Positions 26,267 to 35,903 of a stretch of 64,000 nt of DNA are shown piece after piece. The first letter of the stretch is position 1, and every line of letters begins with the position of its first letter. The position numbers were made by a program, and so were the translations under genes. Origin of the DNA: Shewanella sp. VB17 (lineage in GTDB: Bacteria > Pseudomonadota > Gammaproteobacteria > Enterobacterales > Shewanellaceae); the NCBI RefSeq assembly GCF_013248905.1, contig NZ_JABRVS010000001.1, positions 3,410,001 through 3,474,000 of the forward strand, written 5' to 3'. The notes beneath the pieces are model-generated. The model searched no databases. It worked only from the letters and a program-made list of their open reading frames with translations, and had not been told where the DNA came from.

Positions 26267-28051
26267 TCACTTCGCCACTGCTGTTGCAGGACAGCCTTTG
26301 AGTGATTCACCAGCAGCAAAATATTCAATATCACCGGCAACAGGATTAAAATCATTAACTAAAATCGTCACTTTTTCTTCGATAAAATCTCGCAATACCA
26401 AGGCATCGGCAATTTCTATCGAGGTTGCGTCAATAGCAGGATAACCATCCCCTGCAAAACCAGGAGTACTCCCCTCATTAGCAAGGAATGATGGGATCGA
26501 AAATTTATACTCTTTATTAATATCAAAGGTTTCACCCGCTATTTCGTTAATGGTGACTTGTTTTGCGTCACAATCAACGGACAATTTAATCCCATCAAGT
26601 TGCGCATACCCGCCAGATCCCACCGTTTTAGTCGCCACTTGATTTAAGTATGCAATCAAGTCAGTGCCCGTCATGCTGGCATAGGCCACCATGTTACCAA
26701 AGGGCTGTACAGTGAGCACGTCACGATAAGTTATATTACCCGCTGAAATTGAAGCACGGACACCACCAGAGTTCATGATGCCAAAATCTGCCTTTACCAG
26801 CTTATATTCACCCTGGGCTCTAGCAATTAAATGACCTAGATTGGTTTGCTCATGACGAACCGTGGTAGAAAGCCCCATTAACTCGCCATCGGTAGTACCT
26901 AGAATTTTATCGAGTAATACCTGCCCGCCTTCTTGATACGTCCTCAACTCAGCTAACACTCCAGCGTTTTCTTCAATTTGCGTAGTACCTGGGAGCAAGG
27001 TGCCTGATAATGGATCATTCTTATCTGCTAATACAATACGACCCTCTTCATCAACGGCCATCAAATTCACCGGAATTAGCTGGTAATTGGCTAGGTGTAG
27101 CTCGCCATTAAAGTATTCAAAATCGGCGCGGCCAACATATTTACCCCATTCATGGGCCTGCATGATATAAGTGCCATTTTGCTTATCCGGTGTACACTCA
27201 TCGCCTCGATTAAAGTCGGCATAGTTACTAGTACCTGGCTCCATACACACAGGGTTTTGCGAGTGACCACCAATGATGGCGTTAAGATCGCCAGCAGTGA
27301 CCGCACGGGCCATGGCGACATCTCCGGGAGCATTACTGCCATTTTGTGCATCGGCGTAATGGCCCATGTGGGTAGTGGCAAAGATTAAGTCGGCAGCATT
27401 GGCATCTTTTATATCTTGAATCACTTTTTGGATTTCTGTGGTAGGATCGGTGAATATTAGGCTACTGATATATTCAGGGTTACCAATCCTCACGGTATCC
27501 TCAGTGGTTAATCCAATAACCGCTATTCGTAGACCATTGATATTAAATATTTTATAAGGGTCAAAGTAGCGTTTACCCGAGGCCCTATCATAAATGTTGG
27601 CCGCCAACATAGGGAATTCCGCCCGCGTACGCTGTTCTTCAAGCGTCGATAATGGATTATCAAATTCATGATTTCCAACCGCCATCGCATCATAACCAAT
27701 CAAATTCATGCCAATAAAGTCCGGAATGGCATTTTGCAGATCTGATTCAGGCACGCCGGTATTAATATCACCGCCAGATAATAAAATCGTTTGCCCACCA
27801 TTGGATTCAACTTCGGCGCGAATTTGGTCAATTAGCGTCTTACGCGCCGCCATGCCATATTCACCATTCTTACTTTGCCAAAAACGGCCATGATTATCGT
27901 TGGTGTGCAGCACAGTAAATTGGGTACAGGCCTCTCCTACATCTGCACACGTAACCGGTTTAGCTGGGGTATTATCACTATCACTGCCGCAGCCTGTTAA
28001 TGCTGCCAGTACAGCGGATGCAACCAGTCCTTTCAATAAAAAATTTTTCAT
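26267..28051 (-). CDS. 5'-nucleotidase/UshA-type metallophosphatase lipoprotein
   Basis: A 594-residue surface or periplasmic enzyme expected to release phosphate from nucleotides or sugar nucleotides. The N terminus has a signal peptide ending in lipobox LTGCGSD, so it is a lipoprotein. The metallophosphatase domain holds FTVLHTNDNHGRF (first metal ligands), LSGGDINTG, AVGNHEFDNPLS, TTHMGHY and AIIGGHSQNP. The C-terminal 5'-nucleotidase domain begins near residue 370 (FGIMNSGGVRASI, TVQPFGNMVAYASMTG). Substrate choice among nucleotides cannot be fixed. It has its own terminator and appears monocistronic. Confidence 0.92.
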   Translation of the reverse strand: MKNFLLKGLVASAVLAALTGCGSDSDNTPAKPVTCADVGEACTQFTVLHTNDNHGRFWQSKNGEYGMAARKTLIDQIRAEVESNGGQTILLSGGDINTGVPESDLQNAIPDFIGMNLIGYDAMAVGNHEFDNPLSTLEEQRTRAEFPMLAANIYDRASGKRYFDPYKIFNINGLRIAVIGLTTEDTVRIGNPEYISSLIFTDPTTEIQKVIQDIKDANAADLIFATTHMGHYADAQNGSNAPGDVAMARAVTAGDLNAIIGGHSQNPVCMEPGTSNYADFNRGDECTPDKQNGTYIMQAHEWGKYVGRADFEYFNGELHLANYQLIPVNLMAVDEEGRIVLADKNDPLSGTLLPGTTQIEENAGVLAELRTYQEGGQVLLDKILGTTDGELMGLSTTVRHEQTNLGHLIARAQGEYKLVKADFGIMNSGGVRASISAGNITYRDVLTVQPFGNMVAYASMTGTDLIAYLNQVATKTVGSGGYAQLDGIKLSVDCDAKQVTINEIAGETFDINKEYKFSIPSFLANEGSTPGFAGDGYPAIDATSIEIADALVLRDFIEEKVTILVNDFNPVAGDIEYFAAGESLKGCPATAVAK

Positions 28052-28390
28052 GCCATCAACCTTTAAATTATTTTTATAGTATTATTAGAGCCTATTTCTG
28101 CCCAGCGCTATCTTAACAAAAAATCATGCTTTATGAATGGCACATTTATGACACAGTGTGATCTAAGGATCTCTTTTTAAGTCTTTCATGTTACAAAGTC
28201 TGACATAATGAGCCAGCAACAAAAAATAGATAGGATATTAATGGAGGGAAAAAAACAAACAGTTAACCTAATGGATGTCAATTAAGCTAACTTGTTTTTA
28301 CTTGCGGAATAATTATCTTAATATGACAATAAGATTGATGCTAAAGCACTTGAATCGAATACACACAAAATAAACGACCAAATTTGTATG
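28052..28390. other. Intergenic region upstream of the 5'-nucleotidase gene
   Basis: About 340 AT-rich bases between two minus-strand genes. It must contain the 5'-nucleotidase promoter. I see no coding segment, convincing box pair or repeat. Confidence 0.35.
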
Positions 28391-29062
28391 TTAATTCAGT
28401 ACTGTTTGTAGCCATAATCCAATATCAGTCAGTTGTTCTGGCAGCACACTGTGGGGCATTGGGTAGGTTTTCCATTGTGTGTTATACCCACTCGCTTTGA
28501 GTAACTCGTTTGCCATTTTGCCTGATCTAACTGGCACTACATCATCTTGCTCACCATGGTGCTGCAAAATAGCGGTTGTCTTATTTGCTTCACTCAATCC
28601 TTCTGGAAGCTTATCCGCCGTCGGTAAATAACAAGACAGTGCCATGATCCCTGCAAGCGGCTGTGGATATCTTACCCCAGCAAAGAGGCTTATCACACCA
28701 CCTTGGCTAAAACCTGCAAGCACGATTTTATTGGCAGGGATCCCTGAATCAATTTGCTCTTGGATCAGTGCAGCCACTGATATTTCAGTGCTTAATACGC
28801 CATCCATATCAGCTCGATTATGTAAGTCCATGCTTTTTATGTCATACCAAGCGCGCATAACATAACCTTGATTGATCGTAACAGCTTGCTCTGGCGCATG
28901 AGGAAAAACAAACCGTATGCCATGATCTTGTGGTAAACCCAATGCTGGGACAACGGGTGCAAAGCCAGCACCTGAATCCCCTAACCCATGAAGCCAGATC
29001 ACGCAAGCTGTAACTAACGATGGCGGTTCAATTGTGATCCGCTCTAATGATGCTCGTGACAT
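28391..29062 (-). CDS. Alpha/beta-hydrolase carboxylesterase (phospholipase/carboxylesterase family)
   Basis: A 223-residue cytoplasmic esterase of the family that includes Pseudomonas carboxylesterase and acyl-protein thioesterases. Motifs: IWLHGLGDSGAGFAPVV (oxyanion loop), FVFPHAPEQAVTINQG, nucleophile elbow LAGFSQGGVISLF with Ser near residue 116, acid in HGEQDDVVPV near 171, and histidine in YPMPHSVLPEQL near 204. AAGGA lies before the ATG. Physiological substrate unknown. Confidence 0.92.
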   Translation of the reverse strand: MSRASLERITIEPPSLVTACVIWLHGLGDSGAGFAPVVPALGLPQDHGIRFVFPHAPEQAVTINQGYVMRAWYDIKSMDLHNRADMDGVLSTEISVAALIQEQIDSGIPANKIVLAGFSQGGVISLFAGVRYPQPLAGIMALSCYLPTADKLPEGLSEANKTTAILQHHGEQDDVVPVRSGKMANELLKASGYNTQWKTYPMPHSVLPEQLTDIGLWLQTVLN

Positions 29063-29144
29063 TTTTATCCTTTGATATTTCTCATTGATATTTTGTTCAA
29101 CATCATACCAGTCAATTGCTGATGGCTAAACAAGGTACTTCGTC

Positions 29145-29381
29145 TTAATCCTTTAAAATATGACTCATGCCAAACTCTTCTCTGATGGCTATTAGCTGTT
29201 CAATAGAGTCTACTCGTAAATTCCACTTCACCGAGCCGGCATCGGCACTGATCATCAGCGCATCATCAATAAACTTAAGATCTTCCGCCATGGCATACAT
29301 ACCACCACCAGATGCGGCAAACTTTACCTGTATTTCCAGTGGCGTTAGAATGATCTTCCCTTGTGAAAAATTTATCACCAT
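29145..29381 (-). CDS. Small conserved protein, DUF3389-like
   Basis: A 78-residue protein starting MVINFSQGKIILTPLEIQVK. It resembles the uncharacterised DUF3389 family of Vibrio and Shewanella; this match is from memory. It has no signal peptide or cysteines and looks like a small mixed alpha/beta domain. ATG 29381 is preferred over 29411 because AAGG lies 6 bases upstream. It lies just downstream of the slyD terminator. Function unknown. Confidence 0.65.
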   Translation of the reverse strand: MVINFSQGKIILTPLEIQVKFAASGGGMYAMAEDLKFIDDALMISADAGSVKWNLRVDSIEQLIAIREEFGMSHILKD

Positions 29382-29414
29382 AATCAACCTTATTTGGCTT
29401 GCCATTGACACAAA

Positions 29415-29440
29415 AAAACCAGCAACATTGTGCTGGTTTT
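29415..29440 (-). terminator. Terminator of slyD
   Basis: AAAACCAGC (29415-29423) and GCTGGTTTT (29432-29440) form a 9-bp stem that runs into seven T residues on the minus strand, 19 bases past the slyD stop. Confidence 0.85.
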
Positions 29441-29458
29441 CATAAAGATATTGCTTAA

Positions 29459-29941
29459 TTAATGATGATGGCCACCTTTGCCGTGGGCATGGCCATGAGC
29501 TAACTCTTCATCTGTTGCATCTCTTGCTGCTATCACTTCAAGATCAAAACTTAATTCACGGCCAGCTAACGGATGATTGACATCCACTGTCGCCATAAAC
29601 TTGCCGACTTTAATGACTGTCACTTGACGCTGACCTTGCTCTGTATTTAACAAAGCGTGCATGCCCGCTTTCCACACTTTCTCACCTTGGAGGTGCTTAA
29701 CTGATACGCGCTGAATCGCGGCTTCATCACGCACACCATAAGTGGTTTCAGGCGCAAGGGTGACAGTAAATTTTTCACCAAAAGATTTGCCTGCAATGGC
29801 ATCTTCTACTCCTGGCATCATATTATTGTGACCATGAAGGTAGACGATTGGATCTGAACCTTCATTTGTCTCTAATACTTCGCCCTGCTCATCACGTAGT
29901 GTGTAATTAAACTGAACAACCATGTCGTTTTTAATGCTCAT
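29459..29941 (-). CDS. slyD: SlyD-type FKBP peptidyl-prolyl isomerase
   Basis: A 160-residue cytoplasmic prolyl isomerase and chaperone. The FKBP core is interrupted by the insert-in-flap chaperone domain (about residues 70-125, containing RVSVKHLQGEKVWKAGMHAL). YLHGHNNMMPGVEDAIAGK is the SlyD signature, and the core ends DATDEELAHGHAHGKGGHHH. The metal-binding tail is short and histidine-only, without the cysteine-rich extension of E. coli SlyD, so nickel handling may be reduced. AAGGA lies before the ATG. Confidence 0.93.
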   Translation of the reverse strand: MSIKNDMVVQFNYTLRDEQGEVLETNEGSDPIVYLHGHNNMMPGVEDAIAGKSFGEKFTVTLAPETTYGVRDEAAIQRVSVKHLQGEKVWKAGMHALLNTEQGQRQVTVIKVGKFMATVDVNHPLAGRELSFDLEVIAARDATDEELAHGHAHGKGGHHH

Positions 29942-30091
29942 TTACTGTCCTTAACTATCAATATCACTTATATTTTTGGTAGCGGAGCTTATCAAAACTA
30001 AGCCAATAGCTCTAGTTATTATCGGTATTACCTTGAGCGATCGACCTAGTTATCAGCTCAATTACCCTCAATGCTGAATTCCATGTACCAA

Positions 30092-31279
30092 TTACTGAAC
30101 ACCAAGAGCATCAAAGCTCGCTTCACTTGGAAATCCATCAGCGACCAAACCCACTGTACGTTGAAATGCCCTTAATCCCAGTTTTGAATTCGTTCCTAGA
30201 ATACCGTCAGGCTTACCGACATCAAATCCTTTTTCATTTAGCTTAGCTTGCAATGATTTAACGCGATCTCTGCTCAAGTTATCTTGCTTAGGCGGCGCCA
30301 CGGTTAAACTGACTCCTCCATTGATACGATCAGCCAAATGTCCAACAGCAATGGCATAGAAAATTGAACGGTTCCAGCGCATGATCACATCAAAATTTTT
30401 GTACCCAAGGAAAGCTGGACCTTGATAACCAGCAGGAAGGTAGAGAGTCGCACTCATATCAGGTGTTGAGAGCGATTTACCGTTATTTTTCATCACGCCG
30501 AGCTCTGCCCATTTGATCAAAGATTGTTCATGGTTTTTGCCTACATATTCATAACTAAAATCTTTTGGCAGTGTGACTTCACGACCCCAACGCTCATTAC
30601 GTTGCCAACCTAGTTGCTGTAAAAAATTTGCAGCTGAAGTCAAAGCGTCGACGGTACTATTCCATAAATCGGCTTTACCATCTCCATCCCCATCAACAGC
30701 ATAATCGGCATAAGCCGATGGCATGAATTGGGTATGACCCATCGCACCGGCCCAAGAACCTACCATTGTCGACGCATCAAATTGATAGGTTTCTTTTAAC
30801 TGGAGTGCTTTCATCAACTCACCAGTAAAATACTGGCTTCGTCTCGGATCGCAAGCCAATGTCGCCAAGGAGTCAAGTACTGGCATTTTTCCTTTATAGG
30901 AGCCAAAATTAGTCTCAAGTCCCCAAAACGCCATTAAATATTGTGCTGGAACGCCATACTGTTCAGTCAGTTTAGACAAGAGTTCATGGTGCTCTTGCAA
31001 CAAACGTCGGCCCTCTTTTATGCGCTTATCAGTGACTCGTAAACTAAAATAATTGTCAAAGGTCTGGCTAAATTCAGGTTGCTTTTTATCAAGTTCAATC
31101 ACCCGAGCAACATAATTAACCTCACCTAAAGTATTTTCTATTGTATCGGTCGATAATCCTTCTTTTTTGGCTATTGTCTTTAGCTCTAATACACAAGAAG
31201 CAAAATCATCAGCTAACACTATGGGTGTGCACAAACTAGAAAAAAGTAATATGGATGCTAAGGGGATCTTGTTAATCAT
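30092..31279 (-). CDS. Lytic murein transglycosylase, MltB family, with peptidoglycan-binding domain
   Basis: A 395-residue periplasmic enzyme that cleaves glycan strands to anhydromuropeptides. A signal peptide (SILLFSSLCTPIVLA) is followed by the SLT_2 catalytic domain. The catalytic glutamate lies in LMAFWGLETNFGSYKG. VGSWAGAMGHTQFMPSAY and the DGDGKADLWNSTVDALTSAA stretch also match MltB. The C-terminal 60 residues are a PG_binding_1 domain (LNEKGFDVGKPDGILGTNSK). It has no lipobox, so unlike E. coli MltB it is probably soluble. ATG 31279 has GGAG 8 bases upstream. Confidence 0.93.
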   Translation of the reverse strand: MINKIPLASILLFSSLCTPIVLADDFASCVLELKTIAKKEGLSTDTIENTLGEVNYVARVIELDKKQPEFSQTFDNYFSLRVTDKRIKEGRRLLQEHHELLSKLTEQYGVPAQYLMAFWGLETNFGSYKGKMPVLDSLATLACDPRRSQYFTGELMKALQLKETYQFDASTMVGSWAGAMGHTQFMPSAYADYAVDGDGDGKADLWNSTVDALTSAANFLQQLGWQRNERWGREVTLPKDFSYEYVGKNHEQSLIKWAELGVMKNNGKSLSTPDMSATLYLPAGYQGPAFLGYKNFDVIMRWNRSIFYAIAVGHLADRINGGVSLTVAPPKQDNLSRDRVKSLQAKLNEKGFDVGKPDGILGTNSKLGLRAFQRTVGLVADGFPSEASFDALGVQ

Positions 31280-31532
31280 CAGAAATACTCCAAAAAATGT
31301 GTAAATAAAACAGGCCGACATAAAGTCTGAACAACTGCCCCTAAGAAACTCAGTTCAAATTGAGCCATAATTACTATACTCAAGCAAGATGGAAACCCCC
31401 TTAATTTTCAATTAATCTCAATTTTCGCCTAAGTAAAGTTAAATGTTGGGGATAAATCGCTAAAGATTCACTTGGCGAATACGCTTGATGCCGTATAATG
31501 TCATCGAAAATAACAGACTTAAGAGATCTTAC

Positions 31533-31892
31533 ATGACAGAAACAAATCCAATATTGACCCGTTTTATCGAGGATGTTAAGCAACACCAATCCGTCTGGGG
31601 ACTGCAAGATGAATCGGGTGAAGGTTGGGTCGTATGTGACTCTTCTGAATATGAAGACACTGATGTTATGCCATTATGGTCAACAGAAGCACAAGCTAAG
31701 ACACATTGTAGTGAAGAATGGGCTAATTATGCGCCAATTGCTATTCCACTAACCGATTTACTTGAATTCTGGATCGCTGATCTTAACGAAGATGGCGTGT
31801 TAATTGGAACAAATTGGCAAGCAGATCAAGATTGCTTAGAAATGGACCCCGTTATTCTTGCTCAGTCTTTGGTCAATGTAGAAGAGGCGTAA
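31533..31892 (+). CDS. DUF2750 family protein
   Basis: A 119-residue cytoplasmic acidic protein. It matches the DUF2750 pattern: GLQDESGEGWVVCDSSEYED, PLWSTEAQAKTHCSEEWANY, and IPLTDLLEFWIADLNEDGVL followed by the GTNW motif. Members are small single-domain proteins of unknown function, common in gammaproteobacteria. ATG 31533 is chosen because AAGAG lies upstream. It is divergent from the transglycosylase gene. Confidence 0.8.
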   Translation: MTETNPILTRFIEDVKQHQSVWGLQDESGEGWVVCDSSEYEDTDVMPLWSTEAQAKTHCSEEWANYAPIAIPLTDLLEFWIADLNEDGVLIGTNWQADQDCLEMDPVILAQSLVNVEEA

Positions 31893-31960
31893 CGCTTTTT
31901 CTACATCATCGACTGTCAACGTGAAGAATCACAACATAGCGTCAAACCAATGAAAACATC

Positions 31961-32617
31961 ATGACGCTACCTATCCCCTTAATCGATATTCCTTTCGCAC
32001 TGCGCCACATGTGCTGGTTTTGTGCAGAACCGTGCCATCATGTCTTTGAATACCAAGCCAAACACCACACTCCTCATCCTAGTCTGGCTGTACCCAGCTG
32101 TAAAGAATGTTTAAGCTTGGCTAAACAACATCAATTAACCTCTATCTGGGAATGTCAGATAGCAGTAAAAGACGAGCTGATGCGTCTCTATGCTAAGCAC
32201 CTATCGATAGGCATTAACTGGACAGAACAAGAACTCATCGACTCAGAGTTTTCTTGTAACGTCTTTACTGGTTTTAAAAAAAGTGCGTGGATGATGTATC
32301 TTATCGCACGAGACAGAGTCAATGCACCCAGCTGGCCTATCACTATAGAAGGGATCCCAATAGAGACTCATGAGATTAAAGCTGGATTTAAGTTTGATGG
32401 TATAAAATACGCCTCTCTTTCAAAAGCAATGCACCACTATAGCGAGACCCTGGGCTTAGATAAGCTTTTTTTTCACGCTATCGTATCGCTAGTTGGACGA
32501 GTCAGATTTGCCTATGCAGTGAGACTTTGTCGGATCAATATTGCATCAAATAAAAGAACCAAACAACAAGTATTAAAGGACTTAACACTAGAGCAAGCTG
32601 AAACTATCAAAGAATAG
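31961..32617 (+). CDS. Hypothetical protein with CxxC pair, probable metal-binding N terminus
   Basis: A 218-residue soluble protein I cannot assign to a named family. CWFCAEPC near residue 18 and CKEC near residue 47 form a likely four-cysteine zinc site. The rest is rich in helices (YAKHLSIGINWTEQELIDSE, then SAWMMYLIARDRV). A second half beginning WPITIEGIPIETHEIKAG resembles a small DNA- or RNA-interacting fold only loosely. It follows the DUF2750 gene by 68 bases on the same strand and could share its transcript. Function unknown. Confidence 0.6.
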   Translation: MTLPIPLIDIPFALRHMCWFCAEPCHHVFEYQAKHHTPHPSLAVPSCKECLSLAKQHQLTSIWECQIAVKDELMRLYAKHLSIGINWTEQELIDSEFSCNVFTGFKKSAWMMYLIARDRVNAPSWPITIEGIPIETHEIKAGFKFDGIKYASLSKAMHHYSETLGLDKLFFHAIVSLVGRVRFAYAVRLCRINIASNKRTKQQVLKDLTLEQAETIKE

Positions 32618-32714
32618 ACCTAATGTCTAAGCGGTTAATCATCGATACTTAATTAAAGAGACAACATTGAGCTTCGTGAAAATAGCTCACTTCTAAAAAA
32701 AACATCATTAAGTT

Positions 32715-33659
32715 CTACTCTTCTTTGTGCTCCCTTAAACGATCTTGTACTAACCCGACTAATAAATCTGGCTGGAATTTAGAAATAAATCGGTTACACC
32801 CTACCTTTTCTGCCATAGCATCATTAAAGCTTCCGCTCAGTGAGGTATGTAAAGCAACAAAGAGACCACTCATTCGTGCATCACTGCGTATTTCAGAAGT
32901 CAGTTTATAGCCATCCATTTCTGGCATTTCAGCGTCGGTGATCAACAGTAAAATTTCATCGACAACGGACCTACCATCATCGCACCAACTTTGTAACAAC
33001 TGAAGCGCCTGCAAGCCATCTGACACTTCTATTATTTCAATACCTAAGGGAACTAACGTCTCTTTAATCTGCCGACGAGCTGTCGATGAATCATCAGCAA
33101 TCAATATCTTACGACCAACCATTTCTTTAGCCAGTGTTTCATCCAATATACCTTCTGACAGTTTTATATCATAATCTAAGATCTCAGCCAGTACTTTTTC
33201 TACATCGATAATTGATACCATCTTTAGGTGATCATCAATCTCTACTCGGCATATCGCTGTGAGATAGTGATTCTTGCCTGCTGTTTTAGGTGGAAGTAAA
33301 ATATCACTCCAAGTCATGTTGACAATATGTTCAACTTTACCAACCATAAACCCCTGAATACTGCGATTATATTCAGTAATGATCAAATTACGATCTTGTT
33401 CATTTTCCATTGCTGAAAAGCCAATCGCTCCCCTGAGGTCAATCACAGGGATAGACGTTCCACGAATATTCGCGACCCCTGAGATATGACAATGGCTCCC
33501 AGGTAAAGAACTTAACGGAGGAAGATCGACAACCTCTTTGACTTTAAACACATTAATTGCAAAAACTTGAGTCGCATTAATACGAAATAATAGAAGTTCT
33601 AAACGGTTTTCACCTACAAGCTTGGTACGTTGGTCTACTGAATCGAGTACTTTTGCCAT
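32715..33659 (-). CDS. cheV: Chemotaxis coupling protein CheV (CheW domain plus receiver)
   Basis: A 314-residue scaffold linking chemoreceptors to CheA and buffering phosphate. The CheW-like domain covers residues 15-165 (FRINATQVFAINVFKVKEVV, HISGVANIRGTSIPVIDLRG). The receiver spans 180-310 (RKILIADDSSTARRQIKETL; acceptor Asp in LLITDAEMPEMDGYKL; lysine in NRFISKFQPD). It stands alone, apart from any che operon, as is usual for CheV. A GTCACTAA inverted repeat lies about 60 bases upstream. Confidence 0.95.
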   Translation of the reverse strand: MAKVLDSVDQRTKLVGENRLELLLFRINATQVFAINVFKVKEVVDLPPLSSLPGSHCHISGVANIRGTSIPVIDLRGAIGFSAMENEQDRNLIITEYNRSIQGFMVGKVEHIVNMTWSDILLPPKTAGKNHYLTAICRVEIDDHLKMVSIIDVEKVLAEILDYDIKLSEGILDETLAKEMVGRKILIADDSSTARRQIKETLVPLGIEIIEVSDGLQALQLLQSWCDDGRSVVDEILLLITDAEMPEMDGYKLTSEIRSDARMSGLFVALHTSLSGSFNDAMAEKVGCNRFISKFQPDLLVGLVQDRLREHKEE

Positions 33660-34332
33660 AATACAACTCTCAGAAAATAAGGAACGTCACGTCTCTGACA
33701 ATAATGCGTGTTAATGATAGTCACTAAAGCACACCTAAACTTAGTGACTGCTGCAATAAAAATCCATTAGTCACTATCACTCATCAAGCGATAATTAAAT
33801 ACTAGCAGTTATCAGCGTAACTGGAATAATTCTGCGACATCTATCATCATTAAATTGAATGCTACAGATTAATTATCGTAAGTAACATCGAATACAAAGG
33901 GAGAATTAGCCGATGCGAGAGTAGGTGAAAAGCATGATTTAAGAACATCAATCACACCTAAAATAAACATTGACATTAACATAATCGGCGATATAATAAG
34001 TGCTGATTTTTAGTAACCTTAATGTAAGTAGTTTGCTTCTTGTTTGACTCCTCTCGTCAATACCCGCAAAAATATTAACACACCTGGTAGAATCTAAAAT
34101 ATTAGTCATATTATTGTCATACTATTATGGTTAAATTTGACTGAATCAATGTTATTAACACCTTAAATGTGACAAGAAAAAACAACATTTATCGATTAAC
34201 AACAGTCTTGATTGATTTGCTGAAACTACTAGTCTCAAAAAATCTGAAATTCGTCTTTCGCAAAAATGCTAAGGATATATTATAGTTACATACCCGCTGC
34301 TAAAAATGCAGCATAAAAAAGGAGTATGACAT
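33660..34332. other. Long intergenic region between cheV and a small gene
   Basis: About 670 AT-rich bases with no gene that I can support. It contains the inverted repeat GTCACTAA (33720-33727) / TTAGTGAC (33741-33748), with a further ATTAGTCACT near 33767. A GCTGC/GCAGC hairpin lies at 34296-34312, just before the small gene's ribosome site. Confidence 0.45.
33720..33748. repeat. Inverted repeat upstream of cheV
   Basis: GTCACTAA (33720-33727) and TTAGTGAC (33741-33748) are perfect 8-bp arms with a 13-base spacer. It could be a hairpin or a protein-binding site. Confidence 0.4.
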
Positions 34333-34506
34333 ATGTCGTACAACATGAATGGTCACGAGATCACTGTAAATTTTCCAGTTAACTCTATTTCTCTAAACAA
34401 GTCTTCTATCGCATTTACCGATAGCCTTGGGAAAAATAGACAAACATTTTCTAAACGTACTGAAGCATTAACTTTTATGAAATGGTTGCTTTCGAGCAAT
34501 AAGTAA
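34333..34506 (+). CDS. Small 57-residue protein, unrecognised
   Basis: An ATG at 34333 with GGAG 8 bases upstream opens a 57-residue frame, MSYNMNGHEITVNFPVNS to MKWLLSSNK. The product has no membrane segment or cysteines and is mildly basic at the C terminus. The pattern of alternating polar and hydrophobic residues suggests a small beta-rich domain. The good ribosome site, the complete frame and the flanking long non-coding DNA support it as real. I do not recognise the family. A hairpin (34296-34312) precedes the ribosome site, and an inverted repeat (34567-34593) follows about 60 bases past the stop. Confidence 0.6.
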   Translation: MSYNMNGHEITVNFPVNSISLNKSSIAFTDSLGKNRQTFSKRTEALTFMKWLLSSNK

Positions 34507-34523
34507 ATCTGGAATATAAAAAC

Positions 34524-34551
34524 GTAGTAAGTAGTAAGTAGTAAGTAGTAA
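34524..34551. repeat. Four tandem copies of a 7-bp unit
   Basis: GTAGTAA is repeated four times without error, 18 bases after the small gene's stop. Such short tandem repeats can change copy number by slippage. Confidence 0.85.
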
Positions 34552-34566
34552 GGTTAATGATGCACT

Positions 34567-34593
34567 TCGATACTCTCCTCTTATCAGTATCGA
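34567..34593. terminator. Possible terminator after the small gene
   Basis: TCGATACT (34567-34574) and AGTATCGA (34586-34593) form an 8-bp stem. There is no T run. Confidence 0.35.
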
Positions 34594-34761
34594 GTAATAA
34601 ATAGGACCGACTTTCATTACGTTGGCTATTAAGCATCTAAGCAGCACCTACCTTTGGTCTAGGCCGTATCAATGTCACAGATACTTAGCCTGACCAACTG
34701 GTAAAAACAGCAAAATATCCCATTGATATAAACTCAACCCATTAATCCCTAGCATACGCAT

Positions 34762-35679
34762 TTACCCAAACTTACGTTTATACCGAGGTAACATACTGCT
34801 ATTCCCTAATAAGCCTCCCTGATGTAAATACAAAATAGATGATAGTTTATTACCTTTTTTCAAGTATTCTTCCAATGCCAGCCAGCCTACAGGATCATAT
34901 AAAAGATCAAACACTATTCCTTGCTTACTAACACTGTTCCACATGTCGTAACACTCACGGTACAAGTTACCAAAATGATACTTTTTAGGCAGAGGCACGA
35001 TCTCCGGATAAAAGCTGGTTATCTGAGAAAGCTCGCTAAATTGTTGCTTCAAATAATCATTTCCACCAACACAAGCACACGTCAATACTCGAATATCCAC
35101 ACCTGATTCAATAAAGTGTTTATTCAAAAAAAGCGCTGTAGTACCCGTCCCTGAAGGAAGGAAAACAGTTAAATCAAATTGAGCAGTATGGACTGCCCAG
35201 TCGATAATTTCTTTTGCCAATTGAACAATACCAAATTCAGCATACTCACAACGGCCTCCTTCTGGGATAAATAATGCATTGGATTCATTGATTAATACAG
35301 ACTCCTTTATATACTGCTCACTCGTGCGTCCCTCTCTGTCCAACCGCTCACTAAGATCGATCACATTAGCGCCGTTCTCACAGGCTGCAACATAGTTCCC
35401 TTGGGTTTGCGTCTTAATGTGTGCAGCAATATGATCAACATAAAAATCTAAATGCCAACCTCTTATTTTAGCCAATGCCGACATCGAGTAGAGAGAATTT
35501 GCTTGCGGTGAGCCATAACCAATAAGTTTGGTTGTCTCAGGAAAATCGTGGGCTAGAAAATATGCAAATTTACGCGCCTTATTACCAGAAAACTCAGGAT
35601 GAAGAAGATCGTCACGTTTAATAAAAATTTCTCTACCAAATATACGTATTGACTCAACTGGTGTATTACTAAGCTTCAT
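34762..35679 (-). CDS. PLP-dependent ACC deaminase/D-cysteine desulfhydrase-like protein
   Basis: A 305-residue fold-type II PLP enzyme. The cofactor lysine lies in EFSGNKARKFAYFL near residue 34, after the family start IFGREIFIKRDDLLHPE. The glycine-rich phosphate loop is in FLPSGTGTTALFL. Members deaminate 1-aminocyclopropane-1-carboxylate or remove H2S from D-cysteine. The diagnostic residues that split these two activities cannot be judged by eye, so either is possible, with D-cysteine desulfhydrase more common in this group. It stands alone, with no obvious partner genes. Confidence 0.88.
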   Translation of the reverse strand: MKLSNTPVESIRIFGREIFIKRDDLLHPEFSGNKARKFAYFLAHDFPETTKLIGYGSPQANSLYSMSALAKIRGWHLDFYVDHIAAHIKTQTQGNYVAACENGANVIDLSERLDREGRTSEQYIKESVLINESNALFIPEGGRCEYAEFGIVQLAKEIIDWAVHTAQFDLTVFLPSGTGTTALFLNKHFIESGVDIRVLTCACVGGNDYLKQQFSELSQITSFYPEIVPLPKKYHFGNLYRECYDMWNSVSKQGIVFDLLYDPVGWLALEEYLKKGNKLSSILYLHQGGLLGNSSMLPRYKRKFG

Positions 35680-35903
35680 GTAGAAATAAACTCCAAACCT
35701 TATATCAAGTGAATGCTATCACTTGATAACCCTTGAGTAAAATAACTAACTATCAGTATTTATGACCATTAACGTAAACACAAATACAATAAAACCTAAT
35801 ACTTACAATATGATAAAATATTGGCATGGAAATAGCATACTATATAAATCGACACTGATTTATGCTCTTTCTTATGAGCCTCACCCTTTATTAGGAGCCA
35901 TTA

